Origin: Acanthaster planci
Lineage: Eukaryota > Echinodermata > Asteroidea > Valvatida > Acanthasteridae
Assembly: GCF_001949145.1 (NCBI RefSeq)
Contig: NW_019091606.1
Span: 301,243-365,242, forward strand
Reading direction: 5' to 3'
Length of the DNA stretch: 64,000 nucleotides
Made by a program: the position numbers and the translations under genes. The notes beneath the pieces were generated by a model. The model was not told the DNA's origin, made no database searches, and saw nothing but the letters and a program-made list of their open reading frames with translations. Shown in pieces: positions 12,401-27,400 of this stretch (positions are counted from its first letter, which is position 1; every line of letters starts with the position of its first letter).

Positions 12401-15400
12401 CACGAAATTTAACTTAAGTTTCTAAATGTCCGCTAAATTGATCGAGCTTGCAGTTAGCAGTTAAGCACACTCATATATGGCAATTGCCCCTGACCCTTCC
12501 TTGAAAAAAAAACCGCTCCCGGGTCTGGTGCGCAACATAAGAGAAGAAGTATGAAAGAGCACCTTCTCGGGCTCAGCCTCGAGCGTAATTAATATACAAA
12601 ATGAGGATCCCCGCATTAACAGTCCCTGTTGTGCTCCAATTGTGTGTTCATGTAATAATTGTATTCATCTTAGGGACGTCATCACGAGAGTGTTTTGTAT
12701 TGGGACAATAATTGGATAAGTCTTACACTCCGGCATATTTGGGACTTTTCATGAGTACTCAAGGATTGAAAAGACGATGAAATTCCAAAACCCAGATATC
12801 TAGGCCTATAGTGAATTTTATTCATTAATTTTCCTCGAGCTTAATGAAAATACCGCAGGTACGTTACTACTGCAGGTTTAGCAGTGTCATTGGAAATTCA
12901 AATGAATAGGTACGTTTCACAGGACACATCCATTGCTATTTTACATTACTCTTATTTGATATTTCCACAGCTCCTACGACAACAGTTCCACCGACAACTA
13001 CGCCAGGTATGTTCCTGCTGCTGTTTTATTAGCAATGAAATGATGAAGTAAGTTGTGCATGAAGTAGCCTTTGCTGGCGATTTATAATTAGCTGCCAGGA
13101 AAATCTAAAATGACTTATCCCCAGGGAAGAGGCTTAGATAAGTTGTGCATTTTGCTCAAGTACCTTTGTAAAGCATCTGTAATTGGAAGTCCCTGGAATT
13201 CTATAATTAATGTTGAGAAGAGAAGGACAAATCGCATCTTTCTTTTTACACGAAAAACTGCTTATTGCACACTGAGTGTTTTTCGTGTATTCAGCTTCCT
13301 TGATGTACTGTAGATTGGATTGAATGTAACACGTGAATACATGCTTGTAGTTTTGTTGGTTATCCTGTAATATTGTTTTTTTTTACCAAAGCTCCCAGTA
13401 CAACTGTCCAAACAACAACCGAGATATTGTGCGACGAAAACCTGGACCATTACGATCCCGTGTCCTTGAAGAGATTCGACGATGTTGGAAACCCTGTCAG
13501 TCCAGACGATATCTGGAAGCCAAACAGCCCCCCTAATGTGGCTGACCCGTATTCAGGGTCACACTTGAAAGTTACCTTTACTCCAAGATCTGAAATAACG
13601 TCGGTCACTATCTACAAGGACAATGATAGCGCCGAAGTGGTGAAAGTTGCCTTTAAAGTCAAGCCTAGTGACAGCGATGCTCTGGTTCCCTTACGGAGAT
13701 CAGATGGCTCCGACATATTTTACGGAATACCTGGACTGAAGATTGCACTTCCACCCAGCACACCATACGTTGTGGAAATGGAAGTCTACATCGTCGAGCC
13801 TCTGCCTGCTGAAGGCTTCAAAGTCATATTCANNNNNNNNNNNNNNNNNNNNNNNNNNNNNNNNNNNNNNNNNNNNNNNNNNNNNNNNNNNNNNNNNNNN
13901 NNNNNNNNNNNNNNNNNNNNNNNNNNNNNNNNNNNNNNNNNNNNNNNNNNNNNNNNNNNNNNNNNNNNNNNNNNNNNNNNNNNNNNNNNNNNNNNNNNNN
14001 NNNNNNNNNNNNNNNNNNNNNNNNNNNNNNNNNNNNNNNNNNNNNNNNNNNNNNNNNNNNNNNNNNNNNNNNNNNNNNNNNNNNNNNNNNNNNNNNNNNN
14101 NNNNNNNNNNNNNNNNNNNNNNNNNNNNNNNNNNNNNNNNNNNNNNNNNNNNNNNNNNNNNNNNNNNNNNNNNNNNNNNNNNNNNNNNNNNNNNNNNNNN
14201 NNNNNNNNNNNNNNNNNNNNNNNNNNNNNNNNNNNNNNNNNNNNNNNNNNNNNNNNNNNNNNNNNNNNNNNNNNNNNNNNNNNNNNNNNNNNNNNNNNNN
14301 NNNNNNNNNNNNNNNNNNNNNNNNNNNNNNNNNNNNNNNNNNNNNNNNNNNNNNNNNNNNNNNNNNNNNNNNNNNNNNNNNNNNNNNNNNNNNNNNNNNN
14401 NNNNNNNNNNNNNNNNNNNNNNNNNNNNNNNNNNNNNNNNNNNNNNNNNNNNNNNNNNNNNNNNNNNNNNNNNNNNNNNNNNNNNNNNNNNNNNNNNNNN
14501 NNNNNNNNNNNNNNNNNNNNNNNNNNNNNNNNNNNNNNNNNNNNNNNNNNNNNNNNNNNNNNNNNNNNNNNNNNNNNNNNNNNNNNNNNNNNNNNNNNNN
14601 NNNNNNNNNNNNNNNNNNNNNNNNNNNNNNNNNNNNTGCTGCTGTTTTAGTAGATTTAATCTAGAAACTAAATGATAAAGTAAGTTGTGCATGAAGAAGC
14701 CATTGCTGGCGTGTTAGCTGACTTTAAAATCTAAAACTACGTATCTTTACCGACTATCCTTAGATCTGTTGTGTATTATGCTCATCTACTTTTCTAAGGC
14801 ATCTGTATTTGGAAGTGCATGGAACTCTAAAGTAAATAAGGTATAGAATGGGAAAATCAGATGAATTTTAAAAAAATGAAACCTGGTAGTTGCGAATTGA
14901 GTTTTCAGAATGGAAGTCTACATCATCAGCCCTTTCCCTGGTAAATGTTTCAGTGTTTTAAATTAGGGTTCTTTACATTTTGGTAGTCAATTCTGATGGA
15001 AGTCTTTGACACAAGTTGAGAACTTGGTTTTTGCCCCCTTTTGATGGGAATTTTGCAGGCATGTTAATAAAAAGTACCAGAGTGGCACTGTATTTTTCAC
15101 ACCAGAATAGAAGCTATGTCACTGCAATAACGTATGATATTGGCTTGTCATGTGAAATTTGCAGAAACCTAACATATATTTTTTCTTACCACTTTTTCCA
15201 ATTAGTCATTCCACCGACTTCGGCACAGCCAACTACTACTAGAGAGGTAGTGATAACTAGCACGGAAGTTATAACCACAGTTATCATCACAACTCCTGAG
15301 GAAACAACTACTGAGGTTACAACGACACCCTACGTAACAACAGTGACACAAATCTGTGAGGTAAATCTACCACCCGATCCGACTACCCACCGCTACTTAT

Positions 15401-18400
15401 AAGTGAGGCCTGTGCAGCAAAATAGCCTGCAAGAACTGTGATGGTAATACATGATTGTATCATGCAATACAGTGGCAGGCACACTCGTAAGTGAGGCTAG
15501 TCAGCGTCAAGAAAATTTGCAAGCAGAAGGCTCGGAGAAGCCTCAGTTATAAGTTTGCCCACTGTATTGCATCATACGTTAAACATTATCATCCCAGTTA
15601 GAGCATGGCTATTTTGCTGCACAGGCCTCACTTATAAGTAGCAGCGCGTAGTCGGATAGGGTGCATCTACACTATTCCATGGTTTGCTATAGTGAGTATT
15701 CGATTTGAATTTTCTGAAGCAAGCTCTTTTACTATTGATTTTATTTTTGCTACTGGAGTGACATGGCAGTACGCCAGGTCAGAACCAGAGGATTGTAAAT
15801 TTGGATATTAAAACATGAAGTCCACATTTTTTTCATCGAGCCCTATAGTTGGCCCTTTTTTGTGTGAAAGACAACTCCAGTAACTTTATCATATCGTATA
15901 TCACACTGTGGTACGTTGGCTTTTACCTTTGATCTTTTCAATAACCATATTTCAACTTTGCGGTGAAATTTGATTGTTATAGAATCGTATATTCACCTGG
16001 CGGTGGTGCTAACCAGTGTTCTTGTTGTGTCTACGTTAAACAGGATCAGGAGAAAATCATACAACGGCATAAAGAAATTCACCAGTGTTGAATGTTGACG
16101 AATATCTGAACGCGTTTTTTTTTTTTAATTTATTTGTTTCTTTAGTCCGGATCAACAATGATTCCAAATGACTGCCAAACTTGTGTCTGTGAAAACAACA
16201 CGTATTACTGCTACAAAGACTGCCACAAAGATTGCCCGCCGGTAAGTCAATATATGCTGCAGATACTTCTACATAACTACGTGACCCAGCACATTCTGTC
16301 CTGAAGAAGAGACTGCATAAGCAGAAATGGCAGGTCTTAATGAACTCAAAAATGTCATTCGACAAACACTTTTGATTTCATAATCCGTCACATTGCTGCT
16401 CGCATTATGTGAGAGAGACGCTCAGGTCAAAACACTTGATACTTGATACTAAATAGGGCACAGGTATACATATGTATCTCTTAACCTTAAAATATGTTTT
16501 TGCCCCTTTGAAAGTAAAGTAAAAAGCAACGGTATGTTCCAACTCTGTTGAAAGTAATTTTCATTCAAAGCTTGGTAATTACTGGGGAAGTAATCCAAGT
16601 TTTAGCAATTGAATTACCCATGATAAAAGCAAGCTAACCCGCCAAATGGTAATGTTGCAGGGAGAACAGCGCGTCGAATACGATAACACAGACAGGTGCT
16701 GCGAATGTGTACCAGTCACAAGTAGGTGTCAATATTATTTCATCCTTATAAAAATTTAAGGGATATCATTTGGAAGCCTAACTTGTTTGAATTTAAGTAC
16801 AAATTGGAGCTAGCTATCAGAATCACACTCGTACCGATCAATAATGCTGTTTTTTCAAACCATTTTAATAGCAGCTACCTTTGCAATGAAAAGTTATGTA
16901 CAATATGTTTATATAACGGGTTTTGCCCTTACCCAACGTATATATTAATAAACACTGTGTGCTCAGTGCTTGTCCGAGAGCTTTTGAAAAAAGTCACAAG
17001 CTTACTCGGATGGGACTCGAACCCACAACCTCCTGCTTACTAGTGCAGACGTCTCGACCACCGAGCTTGCCGGGTCGGCTGGCCGGTCCGAGTCAGGTGA
17101 AGCGGCGGGTACTGCGAACTATTTTCAAGATTTTTTTTTTCAAGATGTATTTTTTATATAAATTATATAAATTAACATTCCCCAACGCAAAAATACTTCT
17201 TGAAAATACAATATGTTTGATAAATTTTGTTTGTCCTCTTCTCAGCACCCGTCTCAACAACAGTGACAAGCCCAAGCACAACAGAAGGTTTGTAAATATC
17301 AAAACGTATCTTTGATTTTCTTAATCCTCATTACTCCAACAATTTTGGGGCCATTTCACAGTTGAGTGAAGGGGGAATAGATTTGGCACCCTCAGAACTT
17401 GTCTTTCAGACGCGCGATCTTCTTGGAACCGACATAGCTATACAGATATTTTTTATATCTACACCTACATCTGTGAAGTTTCAATTAAATCTACGAAACT
17501 TTTGCTTGCTCTATACATTTATAGTTTATAACCTCAAACGTGACAGCCCACGTGCATTAGCTTAATGGGAAAAGTTGCCATTTTGGCCAACTGGTCTGAG
17601 AAAATTGTCCTTTTGTGGAAAAGAGGTACATCTGATTTTCACAATTATGGTGTCAAAATGATTGAACTGCCGGTGCAAATCCATTTTCGTCCAGCTCTAT
17701 CAGGCCTGAAGTAATTTTATCGTGGATTGGGCATTCTTCCGGTTGAAAAATCATATTCAGCATAATGTGAGATTTTTAACTTCTAGTCTGCAGGGATCCA
17801 TATTATCATGATGATCAACCAACATGCTGCATGCATGTGGCGCAGTGTTCAGTGCCGCCAGAGTACTCAGGATCAGATTACTGCAATGCTTGCAAACCGC
17901 CCAAGGTTTTCAATGGCACTCACTGTGTCCCACCACTCGAGTGCCTCTGCTACGATGAAACTGGTTATCACAAGGTAGGACTGCGGCTGTAAAATTATAC
18001 ACGCCCTTTATCTTTCTCGTTTCTCTGAGTGTTATTTCAAATTCTCATGGATTGTTTCTCGAAGTCCATATCAACAAGAAATTGTGGGCCTTTGTGACGT
18101 TACCATTAAAGCAGTCACATATAAATCTTCCTGTTTCACATTGTTTTCTATATTAGTTTTTGAAATGGTCGGACTATATAGGGCCTATGAATAAGATAAA
18201 GTTCCTTGACATCACAATTATGCTTGACGGACTGTATAAGAGAAAATGGAACAATTTTGATGTTATTTTTCTCACATGAAAACCCAATTGTCAAGGCACT
18301 GTTTTTATTCTAAAAGATAGCTGTAGTTTTAAAGTTTGCGTTTGCTTTGTTCCCTGGCTGGATTTAAATCCCTCTTAGCCCTTCGATAAATGGGATGATC

Positions 18401-21400
18401 CAAATCAAGAATGCAGCGAGTGTGTCTGTTTCAACAATGCAATCTCCTGTTATCCAAAGATCTGCCCAACGGTGTCTTGCGAGGTCAGTGGGTTGTTCTA
18501 ATTCTTCCATCAGAATGGCATGAAAATCGGTATCGTGAGAGGGACAGGCTGTTTTTATTCGTATGCCTTATGGACACACGGTACCCGAACACATAAATAA
18601 AGCACATTGTTATTGTAGACGCAAATTCGGCTTTGGGTTCAGGAGTCCTTCATGTCTTCTTTAAATTGTATTTTCTAAATATATTTTCTTTATCTTGTTT
18701 TCTTATTATTCGTTCATGTGTCGCAATATGAAATACCAAATAAACACAGTACCGTGTTAAAACTTTCCAGAAACGTATTACACAGTATATAGTGCATTCC
18801 ATCACATGAAGAATTCACTATACTGTCGTTGTTTAAACTCACAAGCATTAATCGTTAATGTGCAAATCTCCTATATTTTTACAAAATGTAGCTACCTATT
18901 AACCTTTTGATCACAATAACTCAAAATATAAATGCAGGAAAGTCTTACAATAACTTGACAAACTTCAACCCTTCCTACTCCACCGTCATTATCAAAAATC
19001 AGGTTAAAGTTAAGTGTAAACATGTTAATGATTAAATATAATGCAGTGTTTTTGTGTGGAAATAACGCCTACCCAGAGGAATCCTGAACCCCCTGAAGAG
19101 AAACCAACAAAGGGCGGTCGTTGGGGAAGTGGAGGGATATTTATGTTGTTGTCTGACAGGCTGCACGTAATGGCGAATGTGCTGCTGTCACTAGCACATG
19201 TACTGAACTCATCGCGTATCGTACATTGTTTATGAACGAAACTTTCCACCAACCTCATTGTATATTATGGACATGCATAGCATGAGACTCACCGGCCAAT
19301 GAGCGTGCGCCACCGCCTTGGGTGGCTAGCATAATTAGGGTCGTCGCAAGTTTTGTTTATCAGATAGCCTTGCTATGTAAAACACTGCTGTAAGAGACGA
19401 TTGCCTTAGGGCCTAACACTTCGGGGACCGCGTTCCATAAAGCAGATTAGATTGCGCTTAATCTTTATTTAATGACTGACGGAAACGGTAATTGAATGCT
19501 TCAGCGTAAAGTCTACGGTGCCAGTGGATAAAGTTTTCTGGCATATTCCATTGGAAATGTCATACTTTTTTACGTTTCGGTCAAGTGTTGACGAGTGCAT
19601 TTTTCGTCAAAGAAAAGTTTTTCCCTGCTTTTTCGGACAACTGCTATCACTTTTGTAGTGATGCCAATGATGCCAATAAGAGAGTACACCTTTTTTTATA
19701 ATAGGATTTTCCGTATATTGAAAGAACATTTCCTTATACTGATATAATATATATATTCCACATATTTCCTTTATTTGGAAAGAATTTCTTGACGAGGGCT
19801 GCTCATGAGTTTATTGCTTACGCACTTCCACAGCAATGAATCCCAACAAATGTATCAAAATATTACCAATCCCACCATTTTTTGTGCATAAAGGCTGTTT
19901 TTATTCATATTCATATGCTACGGCATAAAGTCTACGTTGCCAGTGTACTTTTCCAAACCAAAATGGTAACTGGAACTGGATGTAGACAAACGGCAGTAAC
20001 AAAATTCGGATAATTTTTTTTGGCCACATGTTTCCGCAGCATGGATGGAAGTCAATTAAGAAGACCATAAATCTTGTGTTGGATCATGTAAAACGGGTCT
20101 TCAAGAAGTATTCACCATGATACTATATTGCTTTCTTTTTAGAATCCCATTACTCCTGATGGCGAGTGCTGTCCTTATTGTCCAGGTAGGGATAGGTTTA
20201 CACCAGTGGGAATAGAATGAAATCAAGAACAACATTTATAGTGTCGATTCTTTTTCTCACATGAAGGCTCGTGCTTTTTAACCTAGTGGTTTAAACATTC
20301 ATCCAGCATTTGTCCATACCTTAAAGGTATTTAGTAACAAGGGATATGAAGCTATATGCTGTTCTGTTGCACAGTTTCTGAAAAAGTGTTTGCTTATTCA
20401 CCAGCATGTTGGTCACCATAATAAGATTGTCTGTCAAATTGACCTTGGCTACATAATCAGCATGTCAATTGAATTAGCTGATTGCAGTAATTGACAAATC
20501 AACTTTCTTACTCGTTTTTGCAGTATCGACGACACCTGTACATACCACACCTGTTCAGACTACAGTGTTTCCAGGATGCTACGTTCAGGAGCTGGATAAA
20601 TATATTGGGGTGTGAATCAAGTATTATCATTTTTAATGTAAACACCATATTAATTCAAACAAAAGTTGTTTGACAAAGTCAGTAATCTTTCTTGTGACTG
20701 TTGTTTCTTTACAAAGGCATCATAGTATTAGGCAGATAAGACTCGAAAGACATATCTCACATTCCTTCAAAAATTTAAGTCTCTTTGTCTACATTATTTG
20801 TTTCAGCTGAACGAAGAAGTTTATCGCGGCGATTGTGAAGTATGCTACTGCAAACCTGATGGTTTGGACTGTCAAAGGGGACACTGTAACATCGAAAACT
20901 GTACTGACGTATGTTTATTAAATATATTTTAATTATTCGCTTGCTCATGTCAATTTTTATACCAGTTTAAAGAGTCTCAGTGTCCATGTTTTCTAATGTT
21001 TTCTTGAATACTCCTTTGGAAATTTGATACTTCTCTTCTTTGTGTGAAAATTATATTACCTCCCTATTCGGTTACGTGTTGACGAGTGCATTTTTCGTCT
21101 AAAGGAAAGATTCTTCGCGTTTTTTTCGGAGAAGTGCAATCACTTCTGCGGCGATACCGGTCGGAGAGGACATCATATTTTTTAATAGCAGGGTTTTCTT
21201 TATATTGATAGAATATTTCTTTATATTGATAAAATATATATGTTCTATATATTTTCTTCATATTGAAAGAATTTCTTAGAAAGGGTTGCTCATTAGTTTA
21301 TTGCTGATGCACTTTCACAGCAATGAATCACCAAAGAACATGACATTTATCAAAATATCACCAATTACACCATTTCTTTCATGCACAAAAGTAAGCTTAA

Positions 21401-24400
21401 TGTTCGGAGCTTTGCTCGTGAAAATGAAATATTGTTACCATGAAAGCAAAAATGCACCGAAAATCGGCTTTGAAAATAGCAATTTAAAAAGTATTGTCAA
21501 TTCAGGCACAAAGGTTCATTTTCAAGAGTTTGTTAAAAATAAATTACATAGGCCTAGACTCCTTTAAAATTATGCTGCAAAAATTTACTGTCGGGCTGCC
21601 TCGTTGTCACATGCAAATGCCACAGGATTTTTAAGGGTGGAAGGGTTAAAATAAGGTAGATGCCAAAGAAATTGAAGAATGTGATTTAAAGGTTCCTCCC
21701 GAAAAGGCTGAATAACGCCATGCTTATCCTTTTCTTCTTTGCTAATCGAAGAATTCAGATTGCAGTATGGGAAGTCCAAACGGTCGTAGAATCATTCTGC
21801 ATGCATCCATATAAAATTGCTTTCTACAGTAAAGGTTGGGAAATCGTCCTGTCCCGGCCTCTTCAAGTCTGTTTCTAAAGGTCTCAATGTAGTGTTTGTG
21901 CCTTTGATAACAGAATTACTACCTTCATTTAACTGATGACTGTTGTGAATGCCGACCATTACCAACAGTAACGCCAACCATGACCTCCCCAGGTAAATGC
22001 CATACGTTTTTTTTTTGGTGGGCCCGCCAAATATGTGGCCTAGAGAGGAGTGAAACTTGATAATGTCACTGAGAAATAAGCACAACAAACATGAGTTGTT
22101 TGTTAATATCAATACCCTTCTTTTGTCGAGAATAATCTCGTAAGGTATTTATTTGCACAGAATTCTAATTGCCGCATCTGCTTTCACTTCCATGGCTTTG
22201 TTCAGCATTAGCGAAGAATACCGAAAAGTAAATAAGAAACTTCTTCATTGTGTGCAGTGCTCAACCGTAAATCTCGTATTCAGTGCTTTAAGTTGTGCAG
22301 TTAGCACATACATAAAACTGACCCTGCTAGAAGTAATCATGTAAAGTGTCTTCCTTGTGATTATTTTAAGTGTGCTTCGAGCCTTACGTGTACCGAGAGC
22401 AGTGCAGTTGTGTGCGGACATGCGCCGATTTGGGCCTCAACTGTACTTCTCAGGGTTGCCAGTACGAATGTGTTTGTCCCGCTGGATTGGTCGAGAAGAC
22501 ACCGGGTGAGTGTGTCAACAAAACCGACTGCCCATGTGTGGACAACCAAGGGAGTAGCCACGAGGTGAGATGAAATACTATCTGTTCTAATATAAAACAA
22601 ATCGCAACCAGTTTTTTATTCAAATGCCGTCAAAGTAAGTATCCAGTCAATCTCGGACATGATGAGTGTCTCTCTCGACACTGGCGTGACTGACAGTCCT
22701 CAGAGATTTTAATCTTTACATCCCTGTGGCCTAACATAGTTTTACTTCAAAGTATAAGGACCAGTTTATCCTTTAAGCGAACACGGAGGCAAATTCACCG
22801 ATTGGGACGTTTTCATTGGCAGCAGAATTAGGTTGCGTAGAAAATTTTTGCACAAATATTTGGTCACTGCCGCGATCGTCTCCTTGGCATGTATAAACCA
22901 GCCTCAAGCATGGGATACCTTTTTCCGTCAGAAAAAGGATATATGCATGCCAACCTCTATTCCAGGCAATTATCCGGTCGAAATTTCACTTTGGAACTAC
23001 ATGTACCTGTTAAAGTGAAAGAACTTAATTTTTGAGTGTTTTTTCTCCGCGTTAATAACAATGAAGTGCCTCATCTACATTAACAATGGGATGCTACAAT
23101 AGCCATAATACCATTTCTAAAGTGTTGGTACTTTCAGTCTTGAAAAATTAAGACACGTCCCCAGAGTAATCAGCCTCCTTCCTCGCTTGCTTGATACTCC
23201 TCCAGAACATACTGAATCTTGTGTATGGATTTTTTGCTTGCAAACAAATGGACTTTTTTCGTTTCCCCATTATAGAACGGAGACGAATGGATCGAGAGCT
23301 CTTGCATCAATTGTACGTGCATCAACAGGGAAATACGTTGCCAAAAACGGTGTGACTTGACTTGCCAACCAGATGAAGTGCTAGTAAATCCAGAAAATGA
23401 TACCTGCTGCTACTGTACACCAAGTACGTTCGGTGTTAAATTTTTGAAACACGTTATCCTTAGAGATCAATTTATTTACTCATTAAAGTAGCTATTTCAA
23501 ATGATTGTGCTGAGCTTAGAATTTCAGTTTCAGAAATCACAAAGACACACAGAAATTGATACACCTGTAAAATGCTCAAAAGGATTTTATACAAAACAGG
23601 AGGAATGCAATGTCGTTACGTTTTCCAGCATTTAAATCGGAGAGCACATTACTGACTAATTTAGCAAGCACTAATTCTTTCACGGGTATTTTCGCATTCA
23701 TGTACAGATTAAAATACCACACATTCTATAGCTGGTATGAGAAACGCAGCGCCAATAGTTCAGACTGATGTTATAATGAAAATCTTTTATATCCAACCTT
23801 TGAGTTGCATTATTGATTTATCCTCAGATAGATCGGTTGTGATAGCATTCTCTTTGAAAACTTCATTTGAAATATTGCAAGCCTATCAGTGTGATCTTTT
23901 TCCCTGTTTAGAGTGTATCGGGTGTTATTATGAATTGGACGGGAGCTGCCATAAGGTAATCAATACCACTTCAAGTATTGTTTTCCACGCTGTTTATTCT
24001 TGTCTGACATACACGGCATTTGACTCGGAATGAGTGCGGAATGAGTCTCAATAAAAAAAAAAAAAGAATGAACATGTGTATTATATACAAGCCAGCTCTT
24101 TTCTCTCCAGGGGCATTTTTGGTGTTCCGTTGTGCCACCTCTTTAGTTGCTACTGGTTTAATTTTCTGAAACCGTCCTATTGCACTGCACATAGTTCTAC
24201 ATTTGTATCAACTTTGTACCTGTGTTTCACTCGTGGTTATAGTATGTAGAAAACAAAATAAAGGACAGATTTTTCGTTATATGTACAATTCGCTGCACAT
24301 AAGTTGGATACAAAGACAAACCCTCTCCATCGCTTTCCATCCAAAGGTGAACGAAACTTGGCATGACGAATGCAACCAATGCTCGTGTAAGCAGAGGCCG

Positions 24401-27400
24401 AATGAGCTGTATCTCAAGTGTATTCAAATCGATTGCGGAGAACTTGTCTGCCCAGAGGTGCGTACATTTCTCAGGAATTATTTTCTGTTGCGTGTAACAG
24501 GATGCTGGCTAGTTCAGGTTGGCCGTTCAAAACAGATTGCAAGGACAGGTCCCAGAAATAGGTCAACAATAATTAGGATATTTTGATTCTGAAGTGCCAA
24601 AATGCAGCCACCCTTATACGGTACATTTTACTCAAAAGATGCGGACGGGTGTCGACAAAAAACAACGCTCACGTATACTTGTAGTGTCTGGATTTCGAAG
24701 TGCACTCCATGACACACAGTTGGTGGATGGGTTGGCTACTTCTGCATAAAGCGCAGGCCTCTTTCATTTATTCGAATCTCAGCCCCTAGAGTTGTTTGTC
24801 GGTTCTGTGTCTCCCGTGCATCGATGGTTTTTCTATATCTGCAAAAGTCCACACTGTGGGCTTATTACCACTTGCTACGCTGCTCGGTGGAGCAAGGTTA
24901 TATTGTCAATAGCAATTGTTATCTTATTTATTATTTGTTCATTGCAAATTACCTCCAAACTGACAGTTTTCACCACACGTTTTTTTTTCCATTTTGTACC
25001 TGTAGGGATACAAGATAGTCCACGATGAGGGCGATTGCTGTCCAAAGTGTGTCCCAGATATTTGTCCGGGGGAACATATGTGTAACTCCAGCTACTGTGT
25101 CCCTATTGTGTGGGTGTGTGATGGGAAAGAGGACTGCCCCGATGGAAGTGACGAAGAGAATTGTGGTATGTTCATTGTATCTGAATTAAGGCCATTGATT
25201 CACAGCAGACAGACAAAATCACATTTACCACGGAAAGTTTTAGTTTGGTTGTTCTAAAATGTATCTTTCAACAACAATGACCTCCTTCACCCCCTTCACT
25301 TACGTTCTAGTCGTTCAAAAGAAAGTTCTTCGACTATGCATCAACGGCCTTAGATCGTGTAGAAAACATTTTTTAAAATCAGACATAGGGGGGCTCAGTA
25401 TTGGATATTGTAACGGGCTCAATTTGAACATGGTCCTGAAACATAGGTTTCTATTGGAATCGACCCGTGCTGTGTACGTTAAACGTGTTTACTTTGTGGT
25501 GCAAAATATTGTACTTCGTAGGGCCATGAAGTGAATCGCAAAGTGGCGTCGTTTTCACGGTTGCAAATTTTTGGATTACGTTTACATTGAAAAGTGCTTT
25601 CCTCATGCTAATGAATGTTTATCTCAATACAGCAACCACCACACCTCCCCCTTCTACCACGACAGAGATTTCCTCTACAACACGCAGTAAGTTCACTAGT
25701 GAAAGATTTTGCTTGAAGAAATACTGTAAAAACACGGTATCAAGAAGGCATTTTATAATTGGAACCATTACCTTCAGCAGAAGACATTGGGATCGAAAGA
25801 GACATTTTAATGTCTCTCTAGCGCCACAAGCTTTCTGTTCCTTTGCAAAATTTAGATTAATGAGATTCTAATAATGAGGAGAGAAAGACGTTTCAATAGA
25901 TTTTACTGACGGTTGACAAATTCTGGCTCATCATACTTTGCGCACTAGTCTTCTAACAGTAGCAAGTTATTATGCTGGAAGTCATTTACACACATTGCCC
26001 GAGGGATTTCTCCATCCTTTATGAATAGGAGAAATTTTAAAATTCTGATTACAATTACTACATAAATCAAAGCAGTGGATTTCTCAACCACTTTTGCGGG
26101 GGAGGCTACTGCATCTTTTCTGCATGTAGCTTTTGATCAAGCAGATATTCTGCGCGTTAGTGAGAAGGCAACAAGCCGGTTTTGATGTAACTTTGAAGGC
26201 GTAGATGTTTAAAGTGTACAGACTCCCCTTTCTCACCTCACAATAGTCCACTGGCTTACAAGTCAGTTTATAGTTGAATGCACAGCCAAAATTTGCCCCG
26301 CACTTAATCAAGCTTTGCTGATGCCGTCTGTTTCATAGGTCCTTTTAAATTCAGCAATCCAATAAAAAAAATGACCTGGACCTTCCCATTCTACATGATG
26401 AACAGTGTTTTGCTCAAAACCGTTTGTTCACGTCTCTTTTGAGGACTTAGACCCCTCCCTATTCCCTTTCGACTTGGGAATAGGTCTGGATGATGTGCGA
26501 AATTGATTAATATTGTATTTTTTTTACCTTTAGGAGCAACGCCGCCGCCACCCAGTTTAAGTAAGAAACTCATTTCATTTGATAACAGATAATAGCCTAG
26601 AGCCTAAAATTTCGCAAGGGTATTGCACACAAGGATCAGATACTTTATTTGTTGATTTGAAATATCAGATTTGGGCTTTTGAGTGTAGCGCCGCAAAACG
26701 TATTTCTTTACACTGTCATTCCTTGTTCCGTCACTTTAATATTTTGTAGCATCGAGTTTCTTCTTTCAAATCATGAATAATTAATCTATCCTTAATTAAA
26801 TTAGACAATATCTTTAAAAGTATTCCCCTACGTTAGAAATACATCTGTTTGCAGCGTAATTATCGATGAAATGTACTAATATATTAATCAAAGCACGAAC
26901 ACACAAACGTAATATTGACGAGAAGAGGCCATTTTTGCAAACAGTATCACAGATGCGATTTTAAAATCTAATCTTGCAAACTTAGTTGATGGCTCAGAAA
27001 GGTCTAGCACTGATTGCCAAATATTTATGTAATGGCAGATTGCCCTCCTGGACTAGCAAAAGCTAATTGCTCCCTTGACTGCCGAGAGCGCGCGTGCATA
27101 GATGGAAAGTGCTACAAGCTTCATTACGTCGATGATCCCTTCAGTGTCGCCCAAACGTGCTGTGAGTGCCGTCCTGGATTGGTGTATAATGGTACTACAT
27201 GCGTCCCGCCAAAGGAATGCAAATGTCTGGATGAAAGCGGTGAACTGAGGGAGGTGAGGAACTTTGAGTTTCTGAAGTGTTCAGTTTTATTTATATTTTT
27301 TATTTGGACAGTTTGTTTGTTTATCACCTCAGATATTGCATGTATATGTTTTGGTTTTGCTCAATTTGACATTGGACGTCAATGTAATGCGACGTCAGTT

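Noticed and set aside
13373-14692. Frames of 300-425 codons across the N gap
   Set aside because: Most codons are N; only the part before 13833 is real sequence.
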